Positions 29,025 through 38,075 of a stretch of 64,000 bases of DNA are shown piece by piece. Where the stretch lies: assembly GCF_022601685.1 (NCBI RefSeq), contig NZ_JAKUML010000003.1:124001-188000 (forward strand). The letters are read 5' to 3'. Positions within the stretch are counted from its first letter, which is position 1. Every line of letters begins with the position of its first letter. The notes under the pieces were generated by a model. It worked only from the letters and a program-made list of their open reading frames with translations, had not been told where the DNA came from and searched no databases. Source of the stretch: Acinetobacter sedimenti. Its GTDB lineage: Bacteria; Pseudomonadota; Gammaproteobacteria; Pseudomonadales; Moraxellaceae. The position numbers and the translations under genes are program-made.

Positions 29025-30028
29025 GCACCGAAGATCAACACGCTTCTGGCGAACAAGACATTATTAATCAATTTTTTAATGATGAAAAAAAGCCGATTCC
29101 AAGTGATTTTCGTAGTGGATTTGTGGCGATTGTTGGTCGCCCGAATGTCGGTAAATCCACATTAATGAATCATTTGCTTGGTCAAAAACTTTCGATTACC
29201 TCTCGTAAACCACAAACCACACGCCATAAAATCATTGGTATTGATAGTCGTGAGCATATGCAAGCGGTCTATGTGGATACGCCAGGAATGCATAAAAAAG
29301 AAGTGCGTGCCATCAACAAAATGATGAACAAAGCAGCGCATTCGGCACTGCGTGATGTGAATCTTGTGTTGTTTGTGATCGACGGACAGAAGTGGACACA
29401 AAATGATGAGTTGGTCTTAGAAAAACTCGTCAACGCCAGCATGCCTGTGATTCTTGTCATCAATAAAGTAGATACTCTTGAAGACAAGAAGGCGATTTTA
29501 CCGCTGATTGAGCAACGGACAAAGTTGATGCAATTTGCCGAGATCGTCCCTGTGTCAGCACTTCGAGGTTCAAACCTCGATCATTTGCGTGATACGATTG
29601 GTCAATATTTACCATTCTCACCGCCACTGTATGCGATGGATCAAGTCACCGATCGTTCTGAACGTTTCCTTGCCAGTGAGGTGATTCGTGAGAAAATCAT
29701 GCGTCAGCTTGGTGAGGAGTTGCCATACGATCTGACGGTACAAATCGAAAGCTTTAAAATCGAAGAACCTGTTATTAATCCAAAAACAGGAAAATTAAAA
29801 GCAGCGTGTACGTATATTGATGCGACGATTTTTGTCGAGCGTCAGGGTCAAAAAGCTATCGTGATCGGTGATAAAGGCAAGAAGCTTAAACAAATTGGTA
29901 TGGATGCACGTGCTGATATGGAAAAAATGTTTGAGCAAAAAATCATGCTCACGCTTTGGGTGAAAGTCAAAGGCGGTTGGTCTGATGATGAGCGTGCCTT
30001 GAAAAGTTTAGGCTATAGTGATATTTGA
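29021..30028 (+). CDS. era: GTPase Era
   Basis: Era is an essential GTPase that binds 16S rRNA and helps assemble the 30S subunit. The 335-residue protein has GRPNVGKST (G1), the TTRHK switch, DTPG (G3), NKVD (G4) and SALRG (G5). A C-terminal KH domain follows (RQGQKAIVIGDKGKKLKQIG). The N-terminus carries about 33 extra residues before the G domain (DQHASGEQDIINQFFNDEKK). The start overlaps the end of rnc by four bases. Confidence 0.97.
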   Translation: MSTEDQHASGEQDIINQFFNDEKKPIPSDFRSGFVAIVGRPNVGKSTLMNHLLGQKLSITSRKPQTTRHKIIGIDSREHMQAVYVDTPGMHKKEVRAINKMMNKAAHSALRDVNLVLFVIDGQKWTQNDELVLEKLVNASMPVILVINKVDTLEDKKAILPLIEQRTKLMQFAEIVPVSALRGSNLDHLRDTIGQYLPFSPPLYAMDQVTDRSERFLASEVIREKIMRQLGEELPYDLTVQIESFKIEEPVINPKTGKLKAACTYIDATIFVERQGQKAIVIGDKGKKLKQIGMDARADMEKMFEQKIMLTLWVKVKGGWSDDERALKSLGYSDI

Positions 30029-30058
30029 TTTGAAGCCATATTTGTTCAGGAAAACAAG

Positions 30059-30244
30059 ATGAAAGTTTCATTATTGTTGGTGTTTTTAAGTGTATTTGCA
30101 CTGCAAGGCTGTATTCATAAAGTCGTGACTGTCCCAGTTAAAGTGGCTTACAAAACCACCAAAGGTGTGGCGAAGGGTACGGCAGCGGTTGCAGGTGCGG
30201 TGATTCCAGATGGCGATGATGAAGACGACAAGGAAAAAGATTAA
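30059..30244 (+). CDS. small lipoprotein, unknown function
   Basis: This 61-residue protein has a signal peptide ending in a lipobox, LQGC (Cys18). A short repeat-like Val/Lys/Thr/Gly segment follows (KVVTVPVKVAYKTTKGVAKGTAAVAGAV), then a strongly acidic tail (DGDDEDDKEKD). No function is known to me. AGGAAAACAAG lies before the start. It sits 30 bases after era and is on the same strand as recO. Confidence 0.75.
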   Translation: MKVSLLLVFLSVFALQGCIHKVVTVPVKVAYKTTKGVAKGTAAVAGAVIPDGDDEDDKEKD

Positions 30245-30350
30245 TTTTTCATATACTTGGGTTGTTGTGGCGCAGCAATCTATCTAGCGCAATGTATCCA
30301 TTTGAATAATGTTCTATTGATTAGGAACTCTTGAGGTAATCAGCAAAGCC

Positions 30351-31046
30351 ATGATGCGAAATCAATCCTTAACAGGCTTTGCGATTCATCAACGGCGCTA
30401 TCGTGAGCGCAGTTATATTTTACATTTTTTTAGTGAAGAGTTTGGGCGTGTTGATGGTGTAACTCGTCAGCAACCGCCTGCGCTCTATCATCGAACTCAG
30501 CTTCAAGCAACTGGTAAATCAGAATTAAAAAACTTTAGCCAAATCGACGTTCAAGGTCAGCCTTTTTATTTGCAGCAAAAAGCCTTGTTTGCGGGGTTTT
30601 ATCTCAACGAGATTTTATTAAGATTAATGCCACCCGAAGAACCAATGCCTGAAACTTATCAAGCTTATCAATCGACATTGGAACAGCTGAAAAATCTCTC
30701 AAAAGATGATCCCAAAGATATGCAATTGAAATTGATCTTGCGTCAATTTGAACAAGTGTTTTTGCAAGAACTTGGTTATGCGATCGACTTTAGCCAAGAT
30801 GCCAATGGACAGGATATTGCGCCGATGGTGTATTATCAGTTTATCCCGCAAGAAGGTTTTGTGATTGGGCAATATGGTCAAAATTTCTTAGGGCAAGATT
30901 TATTGAACCTTGTACAAATCGAGCAAATCAACTCGGAAAATGTGAGCTTACTTGCTAAACTATATCGACTAATTCTGACGGAATTATTGGGGAACAAACC
31001 GCTAAAAAGCCGTCAACTTTGGGTGAGTCAATTGCATCAGAATTAA
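30351..31046 (+). CDS. recO: DNA repair protein RecO
   Basis: RecO works with RecF and RecR to load RecA on gapped DNA. The 231-residue protein has an N-terminal OB-fold region (GFAIHQRRYRERSYILHFFSEEFGRVDGVTR) and a helical C-terminal part (LFAGFYLNEILLRLMPPEEP, QELGYAIDFS). The KSRQLW segment near the end is typical of gammaproteobacterial RecO. The first two codons are both ATG, so the start may be 30351 or 30354. It belongs to the usual era-recO-pdxJ order. Confidence 0.9.
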   Translation: MMRNQSLTGFAIHQRRYRERSYILHFFSEEFGRVDGVTRQQPPALYHRTQLQATGKSELKNFSQIDVQGQPFYLQQKALFAGFYLNEILLRLMPPEEPMPETYQAYQSTLEQLKNLSKDDPKDMQLKLILRQFEQVFLQELGYAIDFSQDANGQDIAPMVYYQFIPQEGFVIGQYGQNFLGQDLLNLVQIEQINSENVSLLAKLYRLILTELLGNKPLKSRQLWVSQLHQN

Positions 31047-31114
31047 TTTGCATAAGCATCATACGTCCAATTTTATGCGAAATCATTAATTCACATCGTT
31101 AATAGGATATTTTC

Positions 31115-31834
31115 ATGGCAGCACTTTTAGGCGTCAATATCGACCACGTTGCAACACTTCGCCAAGCACGAGGCACGATTTATCCTGATCCTGTCAATGC
31201 GGCGTTGATTTGTGAGCAAGCGGGTGCGGAAGGCATTACCTTGCATTTACGTGAAGATCGTCGTCATATCCAAGATGCTGATGTCTATCGTATGCGTCCA
31301 CTTTTAACCACACGCATGAATCTTGAAATGGCGGTGACTGAGGAAATGCAAGCGATTGCCCTTGAAGTGATGCCACAGCATGTCTGTCTCGTGCCTGAGC
31401 GTCGCCAAGAAGTGACGACTGAGGGCGGTTTGGACGTGGTCACACATTTTGAAAAAGTCAAAGCAATGACACAGGCTTTAGTTAAAGCAGGCATTGATGT
31501 GTCATTGTTTATTGATCCAGATGCGGCGCAGATTGATGCTGCAATCCGTTGTGGTGCACCGACCATTGAGATTCATACAGGCGCTTATGCTGATACGACA
31601 GGTGAAGCACAACAACATGAATTGACACGTATTCAACACGCCGTGCAGTATGCAGAAGGTCGTTTAATCGTGAATGCAGGGCATGGACTCAATTTGGAAA
31701 ATGTCACGCCGATCGCAGCATTGCCACAGATTCATGAGCTAAATATTGGTCATGCCATTATTGCAGATAGTGTGTTTGTTGGCTTGGCGCAAGCGGTGCA
31801 ACAGATGAAAGCTGCAATTCACGCTGCACGTTAA
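31115..31834 (+). CDS. pdxJ: pyridoxine 5'-phosphate synthase
   Basis: PdxJ condenses 1-deoxy-xylulose-5-P with amino-acetone-3-P in de novo vitamin B6 synthesis. The 239-residue TIM-barrel protein shows [64 protein letters not shown] and [12 protein letters not shown], all diagnostic. The start has a clear AGGATATTTTC leader. It follows recO by 68 bases, as in related genomes. Confidence 0.97.
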   Translation: MAALLGVNIDHVATLRQARGTIYPDPVNAALICEQAGAEGITLHLREDRRHIQDADVYRMRPLLTTRMNLEMAVTEEMQAIALEVMPQHVCLVPERRQEVTTEGGLDVVTHFEKVKAMTQALVKAGIDVSLFIDPDAAQIDAAIRCGAPTIEIHTGAYADTTGEAQQHELTRIQHAVQYAEGRLIVNAGHGLNLENVTPIAALPQIHELNIGHAIIADSVFVGLAQAVQQMKAAIHAAR

Positions 31835-31869
31835 TTCATTTTCCAAATTTCAATTAAATAGTTTTTCCT

Positions 31870-32544
31870 ATGTCTGATGATTTAAAGCACGCCAATGATT
31901 TAAGCAGTCGTGGCTTAGACAACCTTATGCAACCTGTCTACGATTACCTCGGTTGTCGTACACCGCAGGCATGGTTAGATGCAGCGACTGAAAATTTAGA
32001 ACTACTGATCCAAGATCATGCCAACTGTGAAAAGAAAGCGGCTGGTACTGCGATGAATCTGATGTTTCGCTATAGCTTTTTTACTGATTTGCAAGTCAAA
32101 TTGGCACAATTGGTGCGTGAAGAAATGTTGCATTATGAGCAAGTGCTTGAGTTTATGGCGAAGCGTGGGCAGGCATGGAAAGCGGTGAGTGCAGGGCGTT
32201 ATGCAGGTGGCTTACGGAAAGAGATTCGTACCTATGAGCCTGAGGCGTTGGTCGATATATTGATTATTGGTGCGTTTGTGGAAGCACGTTCTTGTGAGCG
32301 TTTTGCTGCTTTATCACCGATCGTGGATGAGGAGCTTGGGCGTTATTATCGTTATCTGCTCAAGTCCGAAGCACGACATTTTGAAGATTATTTAGCACTG
32401 GCAAAAGATGTGGCGACCACTGCCGAAATGAAAAATCCTGATGAAGACATTGCCCAGCGTATTGCACATATCCGACAAGTGGAAGCGGATTTAATTCAAA
32501 GTCCAGACAAACAATTTCGCTTTCATAGTGGCGTACCCGCTTGA
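31870..32544 (+). CDS. miaE: tRNA 2-methylthio-N6-isopentenyl adenosine hydroxylase
   Basis: MiaE is a non-haem di-iron monooxygenase that hydroxylates the isopentenyl side chain of ms2i6A37 in tRNA. The 224-residue helical protein has the ferritin-like iron ligands spread over LIQDHANCEKKAAGTA, LVREEMLHYEQVLEFM, VEARSCERFAAL and LKSEARHFEDYLALA. Glu and His recur at the expected E-x2-H spacing. The gene follows pdxJ by 35 bases. Confidence 0.9.
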   Translation: MSDDLKHANDLSSRGLDNLMQPVYDYLGCRTPQAWLDAATENLELLIQDHANCEKKAAGTAMNLMFRYSFFTDLQVKLAQLVREEMLHYEQVLEFMAKRGQAWKAVSAGRYAGGLRKEIRTYEPEALVDILIIGAFVEARSCERFAALSPIVDEELGRYYRYLLKSEARHFEDYLALAKDVATTAEMKNPDEDIAQRIAHIRQVEADLIQSPDKQFRFHSGVPA

Positions 32545-32689
32545 TTGTTTCAGTTGAAACCTTATCCTTTGTATGCTGAAAAATCAGTTTACAAATTAAT
32601 GAATAAGGATTTTGCAAGCAAGCTGACTTTGTTTTAAAACTATTTAAATCGAATTTATTTTAGTGAGTTTAAATAGGGAGAGTTCAATC

Positions 32690-33025
32690 ATGGCAGGATG
32701 GTTTGAAGTCGATAAGGCAAAAGACGGACAGTTTAAATTTGTGCTCAAAGCAGGTAATGCAGAGATCATTCTCACCAGTGAGCTCTACAAAACCAAAGCT
32801 TCTGCGATGAATGGTATTGCTTCTGTGCAAAAGAATAGCGGTGATGATGCACGCTTTGATCGTAAAGTAGCAAAAAATGATAAACCATATTTCAATCTGA
32901 AAGCGGCGAATCATCAGATCATTGGTACAAGCCAATACTATGCCAGTGAAGCATCACGTGATAATGGTATTGAATCTGTGAAAAAGAATGGTTCAAGTGA
33001 AACGATTAAAGATTTAACGGTATAA
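32690..33025 (+). CDS. YegP family (DUF1508) protein
   Basis: This 111-residue protein has two copies of the DUF1508 repeat: GWFEVDKAKDGQFKFVLKAGNAEIILTSELY followed by KASAMNGIASVQKN, then PYFNLKAANHQIIGTSQYY followed by ASRDNGIESVKKN. The function is unknown; these are small soluble proteins often seen under stress. The ATG at 32690 is preceded by AGGGAGAG. The open frame extends to a TTG at 32663, which is not needed. Confidence 0.88.
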   Translation: MAGWFEVDKAKDGQFKFVLKAGNAEIILTSELYKTKASAMNGIASVQKNSGDDARFDRKVAKNDKPYFNLKAANHQIIGTSQYYASEASRDNGIESVKKNGSSETIKDLTV

Positions 33026-33043
33026 TTTCCTGTAAAAAATATG

Positions 33044-33070
33044 AAAAAGGTTTCTACGGAAGTCTTTTTT
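33044..33070 (+). terminator. terminator of the YegP-like gene
   Basis: AAAAAG-G-TTTC pairs with GGAA-GT-CTTTTT around a TAC loop, with a small internal loop and a T-run at the end. It starts about 20 bases after the stop codon. Confidence 0.45.
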
Positions 33071-33086
33071 ATTTTAAAGGATAAAT

Positions 33087-33523
33087 ATGACAAAAACTTG
33101 GAATCGGTTTCAACTCGCACCAGCGATTGCGACGTTTATCATCATTAGCTTTCATATTTTATTTTTCTTAGATGATCCGCTTCAGTTTCTCATTGGCTCA
33201 ATTACACCTTAAATTATTTTTCCGATGTTGGCGCTCATGTGTGTTGCATTGGTCGTGGGCTATGTGATTGGTATTATTCCTGCGTATTCGACTTCAAAAA
33301 TATTTTATAAGTTGTTAGGTGATCCACAGGAAAATATGCATCGAAGTCACTATCTCAAGTGTGGTGCTTTGGCGACTTTGCTGTGGTCGCCGTTATTGAT
33401 TTTGGTGTATATGGTATTCCGATTGTATTATTTCTTTTGATTGTAGTGCTTCCAACGACGCTAATTTGTGCAGAATTAGAATCGCAAGCAAGAAGAAAAT
33501 CGGTACATGAATTAGAAAATTAA
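33087..33523 (+). pseudogene. broken small membrane-protein gene (in-frame stop plus frameshift)
   Basis: Starting at the ATG at 33087 (AAAGG six bases upstream), 41 codons encode a hydrophobic helix and end at TAA 33210-33212 after GSITP. The same frame continues directly beyond that stop. From the ATG at 33225 it gives 71 residues with two further helices (VALVVGYVIGIIPAYSTSKIF, LATLLWSPLLIL). Near 33400 a different frame takes over with coding character: DFGVYGIPIVLFLLIVVLP, then LESQARRKSVHELEN and TAA at 33521. Together these look like one protein of about 145 residues with four helices, broken twice. The family is not recognised. Sequencing error in a T-rich stretch could explain the shift but not the stop. 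Confidence 0.6.
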
Positions 33524-33622
33524 TACGATGAGTATTGTCAAAAAACTGTCATCAATTGATCATGAAATGGTCAAATACCAAGTTTAATATCGCAGAATAA
33601 GAAAACCAACTTGGACAGATGA

Positions 33623-34873
33623 ATGACCAATCAATCAGCAATTGTGCTGGATTATGCGCAAGCAAAGTTACAACAGAATAAAAATCAACAAAATGAGTCA
33701 AAGCTTCCTGCACGTAAGTTGCGTATTGCTATCGTCACTGAAACTTGGCCACCTGAGATTAATGGTGTATCCCTCTCCGTAATGCAACTCACCAAAGGTT
33801 TACAACGTCGTGGGCATAAAATTTTATTAGTTCGTCCACAGCAAAGTGAAAAGAATCACAGCTTCTACCCAGATCAAGAATGCGTGGTACGTTCGCAGTC
33901 GATTCCAAAATATCCGCAGATGCAATTTGGCTGGCCACAGATTTTTAAAATCGGTCAGGCACTGGATCAATTTAAAGCAGACATTGTGCATATCGTGACT
34001 GAAGGACCGCTTGGATTGGCAGCACTCAATCAAGCCAAACTGCGCAATATCCCGATTTCGAGTGGATTTCACTCGTCATTTCATGATTTTAGTCGTTATT
34101 TTGATATGGCATTTTTGGTTCGACCAGTACGTCAATATCTAAAATGGTTTCACAATCAAACTGATCTCACCCTTGTGCCAAGTGAAGATACGCGTCAAGT
34201 GTTAAAGGATGAGTTTGGGTTGCGTTGTCCGATGCGAATTATTAGTCGTGGTGTCGATAATCAGCGCTTTAACCGCAACTTGCGTAGTTCAGGTCTACGT
34301 CGTCAATGGCAAGTGGATGACAATACTACGGTATTGCTGTCGGTCGGACGAGTTTCCCCTGAAAAAGAAGTACCATTTATTCTTAAAAGCTATCAAGAAC
34401 TAAAAAAACATCAACCACAACGTAAGCTAAAAATGGTCGTGGTCGGTGATGGTCCAATTCGTGAAGACCTAGAAAAACAATATCCCGATATAACCTTTAT
34501 GGGTGCGCAGATGGGTGAAGCGTTGGCAATGTGCTATGCCAGTGCGGATGCGTTCTTATTTGCCAGTGAAGTCGATACCTTTGGCAATGTGGTACTTGAA
34601 GCCGTCGCTAGTGGATTACCTGTGTTGGCATACAACTATGCGGCACCTGCGTTGATGGTTGAACATGGTCGTACAGGTTGGTTGCTTCCTTTTGCGGACA
34701 AACTAGCATGGCAAAAGGCGTTGCTGAATTTACCATCGTTGAAAGACTTGGCGCGCATGGGACAGATTGCAGGGAATAAAGTCGGTGATTGTGGTTGGGA
34801 TCGACCAGTTGCAGACTTTGAGGACGCATTATTACACTATGCGAAAAAACCAACCATGTACTTGCAGTTTTAA
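33623..34873 (+). CDS. GT4-family glycosyltransferase
   Basis: This 416-residue GT-B protein has the N-terminal donor/acceptor loop ETWPPEINGVSLSVMQLTKGLQRRGH. The C-terminal GT4 features are VGRVSPEKE, VVVGDGPIREDLE and the E-x7-E motif region SEVDTFGNVVLEAVASGLPVLAYNYAAP. It resembles GDP-mannose-dependent alpha-mannosyltransferases that act on lipids (MgtA-like). The sugar and acceptor are not proven by sequence. The downstream PAP2 phosphatase suggests a joint role in a membrane glycolipid, an inference from adjacency. The start is ATG preceded by GGACAG. Confidence 0.85.
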   Translation: MTNQSAIVLDYAQAKLQQNKNQQNESKLPARKLRIAIVTETWPPEINGVSLSVMQLTKGLQRRGHKILLVRPQQSEKNHSFYPDQECVVRSQSIPKYPQMQFGWPQIFKIGQALDQFKADIVHIVTEGPLGLAALNQAKLRNIPISSGFHSSFHDFSRYFDMAFLVRPVRQYLKWFHNQTDLTLVPSEDTRQVLKDEFGLRCPMRIISRGVDNQRFNRNLRSSGLRRQWQVDDNTTVLLSVGRVSPEKEVPFILKSYQELKKHQPQRKLKMVVVGDGPIREDLEKQYPDITFMGAQMGEALAMCYASADAFLFASEVDTFGNVVLEAVASGLPVLAYNYAAPALMVEHGRTGWLLPFADKLAWQKALLNLPSLKDLARMGQIAGNKVGDCGWDRPVADFEDALLHYAKKPTMYLQF

Positions 34874-35007
34874 GTAATGTTTAGGAAGTCAAGAGTTCAG
34901 ATTTGAAGATGAGATTAAAAATAAACCACGGTGCGATAAAAGCGTGATCGCACCATCAATATGAAAAACAGTCAATATTTATTGACATCAATACTAGGAG
35001 TAGTCGC

Positions 35008-35562
35008 ATGAATAAAATGAAAATTGCGCAAAAAGCGATACTAGATTGGGATTTGAGAGGTTGTGTTTACCTCAATCATTGGTCGTCACATCAGTATGTG
35101 GCAAAGTTATTTAAAGCGGTAAGTCGTCTTGGTGATGGCGCATTTTGGTACATCATGCTTGCCATCGTCTGGGGCATGAATGGCTTGGCTTACTTTAATC
35201 AAGTGATCTATATTGTCCTTGCAGGCAGTATCGGGACGCTGATTTATAAACTCTTAAAACGTCATACGGTACGTCCCCGACCATATCAGGTGCATCAAGT
35301 GATTAGTTTGGGCGAGCGACCATTAGACCACTTTAGCTTCCCATCGGGACATACTTTGCATGCAGTTTTGGCATGTACGGTGCTTGGCAGTATTGAGTCG
35401 GTGTTGTTGGCGATCATGTTGCCATTTACCATTTTGGTTGGCTTATCTCGGATGATCTTGGGCTTGCATTATCCGACGGATGTGATCGTTGGAGCGAGTA
35501 TAGGTTTCGTGGTGGCAATGTTGACTTTGTGGTGTGCGCCATTCTTAGGTATTGTGCTTTAA
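35008..35562 (+). CDS. PAP2-family membrane phosphatase
   Basis: The 184-residue multi-helix protein carries the three motifs of the PAP2 superfamily: KLLKRHTVRPRP, FPSGHT and SRMILGLHYPTD, with the catalytic His residues in the second and third. Known members dephosphorylate phosphatidate, phosphatidylglycerol phosphate or undecaprenyl pyrophosphate, or transfer phosphate on lipid A. The specific substrate is not readable. It lies 134 bases after the GT4 gene on the same strand, preceded by TAGGAG. Confidence 0.88.
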   Translation: MNKMKIAQKAILDWDLRGCVYLNHWSSHQYVAKLFKAVSRLGDGAFWYIMLAIVWGMNGLAYFNQVIYIVLAGSIGTLIYKLLKRHTVRPRPYQVHQVISLGERPLDHFSFPSGHTLHAVLACTVLGSIESVLLAIMLPFTILVGLSRMILGLHYPTDVIVGASIGFVVAMLTLWCAPFLGIVL

Positions 35563-35726
35563 GCCATGTGAGCCAATCCATCAAATCATCAAGATAAAAA
35601 GTGAATCACTGGTTTGATGAAGCTTGTTTTGATGTGGGATAAACATTGCGTCTGCGCTGAATTTTGTTAAAGTAGCCTGCATTGATCTCGTAAATTAACT
35701 TTGTATATAGAAATAAAGGCTAAGCT

Positions 35727-35927
35727 ATGGCACTCCGTTGGACAGATTCGATTGATATTGCGATTGAGCTTTATGAAGCGCACCCAGATGTCGATCCGCA
35801 ATATATTCGCTTTACCGATTTGCATGCTTGGATTTGTGCATTACCTGACTTCGAAGATGATCCAAACAAATCCAGTGAAGGTATTTTAGAAGCTATTCAA
35901 ATGGCATGGATTGACGAAGCACGTTAA
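35727..35927 (+). CDS. iscX: IscX (YfhJ) iron-sulfur assembly protein
   Basis: This is a 66-residue acidic protein. The sequence [40 protein letters not shown] and [12 protein letters not shown] is the IscX signature. IscX binds IscS and iron and tunes Fe-S cluster assembly. It is usually the last gene of the isc operon. Here no isc gene lies within the window on either side, so the gene stands alone with its own gap of 164 bases upstream. Confidence 0.93.
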   Translation: MALRWTDSIDIAIELYEAHPDVDPQYIRFTDLHAWICALPDFEDDPNKSSEGILEAIQMAWIDEAR

Positions 35928-36108
35928 TTACATTGGTGAAAGCCTTTCGTGCCAGATGACGCAATGATACATCTGCATTTTGTCGAAAAAGTACAGGCTG
36001 AGGCAAAATCAGGACAATTGGCACTATATCTTGCGCCCATCGCTCGTATATAATGCGCCAAATTTTTCGTTTTTATTATCTAGTTCTTAGACATTTAAGG
36101 AGCCAATC

Positions 36109-36540
36109 ATGGCGATTGAACGTACTTTATCTATCATCAAACCTGATGCTGTAGGCAAAAACCACATCGGTGACATTGTTGCACGTTTCGAAAAAGCTGG
36201 TCTCAAGCCAGTTGCAATGAAATACAAGCAGCTTTCTCAAGCTGATGCGGAAGGTTTCTACGCAGAGCACAAAGAACGTGGTTTCTTCAATGACTTAGTT
36301 GCATTCATGACTTCTGGTCCTGTTGTTGTATCTGTACTTGAAGGCGAAAACGCTGTACTTGCACACCGTGAAATTTTGGGTGCAACAAACCCTAAAGAAG
36401 CGGCTCCTGGTACAATCCGTGCAGACTTTGCGGTAAGCATCGACGAAAATGCTGCTCACGGTTCTGACTCAGTTGCATCTGCTGAGCGTGAAATCGCTTA
36501 CTTCTTTAATGCAGACGAGATTGCAGCTCGTACGCGTTAA
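36109..36540 (+). CDS. ndk: nucleoside diphosphate kinase
   Basis: Ndk transfers phosphate from ATP to nucleoside diphosphates through a phosphohistidine. The 143-residue protein shows [17 protein letters not shown] near the N-terminus and the active-site His117 in [20 protein letters not shown]. An AAGGAG lies before the ATG. A TATAAT box at 36049-36054 lies in a suitable place for a promoter, though I see no good -35 at the normal spacing. A hairpin terminator follows. Confidence 0.98.
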   Translation: MAIERTLSIIKPDAVGKNHIGDIVARFEKAGLKPVAMKYKQLSQADAEGFYAEHKERGFFNDLVAFMTSGPVVVSVLEGENAVLAHREILGATNPKEAAPGTIRADFAVSIDENAAHGSDSVASAEREIAYFFNADEIAARTR

Positions 36541-36599
36541 TTCGATCGGGATGGTGTTTGTATAGTGCGTCTTGCCTAGCAAACAAATCTCATCGTGAT

Positions 36600-36632
36600 A
36601 AAGCTAGATCAGTGTTATACTTATCTAGCTTT
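36600..36632 (+). terminator. Rho-independent terminator of ndk
   Basis: AAAGCTAGAT (36600-36609) pairs perfectly with ATCTAGCTTT (36623-36632) around a 13-base loop, followed by TTTTGTTTTT. It lies 60 bases after the ndk stop. Confidence 0.75.
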
Positions 36633-36752
36633 TTTGTTTTTCACTAGGGTAAACGGTGAAAAACGGATATAATTTGCGCCCTCGATTTATCCTTCAATAT
36701 TTTTATTGATCACTTTCATTTATCGCTCCTCATATTGCATGGCAGGTTTTGC

Positions 36753-38015
36753 ATGAACACAGCTCAATCTATTTCTACGCTTGCGCAAGATGCGACTGTG
36801 CAGAAAAAAATGGTGCAGGATCAAGCTGTATCAAAAACAGTGCAAACGAATTCCTCAAAAGCCAATTTGTTGGGTATGACACGTGCTGAGCTAGAAGCTT
36901 TTTTTGAAAAAATCGGTGAGAAGAAGTTTCGTGCAGGACAGGTGATGAAATGGATTCACCAGTTTGGCGTGACTGATTTTGAAGAAATGACCAATATTTC
37001 AGGCAAACTTCGGGAAAAGCTGGTCAATATTGCAGAAATTCAAGCGCCTGAAGTGGTGCATCGTCACTATTCCAAAGACGGCACACGAAAATGGGTATTC
37101 CGTGTAGGCGATGGTGAGGGCTCTTTGGTTGAAACAGTTTTGATTCCTGCCGAAGACAAAACAGGCGCACGTAAAACCTTATGTATTTCATCACAAGTAG
37201 GCTGTGCATTAGATTGTTCATTTTGTTCAACGGGCAAACAAGGCTTTCAACGTGACTTAACCCCTGCGGAAATCATTGGTCAGCTTTGGGTGGCAAATCA
37301 ATCTTATATGGAAGACGTGCCTGTTGGTGATCGTACTCGCACCGTGACCAATGTGGTGATGATGGGTATGGGTGAACCATTACTGAATTTTGATCCAGTG
37401 GTTGCGTCGATGTCGTTGATGCTTGATGACTTTGCCTATGGCATGTCTAAGCGTCGTGTGACTTTATCGACTTCGGGTGTGGTGCCGATGATTGATAAGT
37501 TGGCTGCGACCATCGACGTTGCATTAGCGATTTCACTGCATGCGCCAAATGATCCACTGCGTAATGAGCTTGTACCGATCAATAAAAAGTATCCGCTAGA
37601 GCAATTGATCGCAGCTTGCCAACGCTACTTGGCAAAAGATGGTAATGAAAGTAGTCGTAAGCACATTACCATTGAATATGTCATGCTCGATGGTGTGAAT
37701 GACAAACCTGAGCATGCGTTACAATTATTAAAACTATTAAAAGATTTACCAAGTAAAATCAATTTGATTCCGTTTAATCCATTTCCACATGCGCCTTATG
37801 GACGGTCGAGTCGCAATCGCATTATGGCATTTCAAAAAACTTTGTCAGATGCAGGATTTGTCTGTACCATTCGTCAGACACGTGGCGACGATATTGATGC
37901 AGCATGTGGTCAGTTGGTGGGGCAAGTTGCAGATCGGACACGTCGTGCTGAGAAATGGAAGCAGAAAATTGCCAGTCAGCACAATGAAATTTTAAGAACA
38001 CAAAGTGATTCATAA
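36753..38015 (+). CDS. rlmN: dual-specificity 23S rRNA/tRNA adenine-C2 methyltransferase RlmN
   Basis: This is a radical-SAM enzyme that methylates A2503 of 23S rRNA and A37 of some tRNAs. From the ATG at 36753 the protein has 420 residues. The cluster motif [15 protein letters not shown] carries the CxxxCxxC cysteines. [11 protein letters not shown] motif and the C-terminal [18 protein letters not shown], with the substrate cysteines, are also present. About 35 N-terminal residues ([19 protein letters not shown] onward) are low-complexity and probably disordered. It heads the rlmN-pilF-rodZ-ispG-hisS-yfgM-bamB-der block. A TATAAT lies at 36668-36673. Confidence 0.97.
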   Translation: MNTAQSISTLAQDATVQKKMVQDQAVSKTVQTNSSKANLLGMTRAELEAFFEKIGEKKFRAGQVMKWIHQFGVTDFEEMTNISGKLREKLVNIAEIQAPEVVHRHYSKDGTRKWVFRVGDGEGSLVETVLIPAEDKTGARKTLCISSQVGCALDCSFCSTGKQGFQRDLTPAEIIGQLWVANQSYMEDVPVGDRTRTVTNVVMMGMGEPLLNFDPVVASMSLMLDDFAYGMSKRRVTLSTSGVVPMIDKLAATIDVALAISLHAPNDPLRNELVPINKKYPLEQLIAACQRYLAKDGNESSRKHITIEYVMLDGVNDKPEHALQLLKLLKDLPSKINLIPFNPFPHAPYGRSSRNRIMAFQKTLSDAGFVCTIRQTRGDDIDAACGQLVGQVADRTRRAEKWKQKIASQHNEILRTQSDS

Positions 38016-38075
38016 CGCATTGATATGATGGAAATGTGAGTCACAAGCGATGAAAATATTGAGGTCTTTGTTTGA

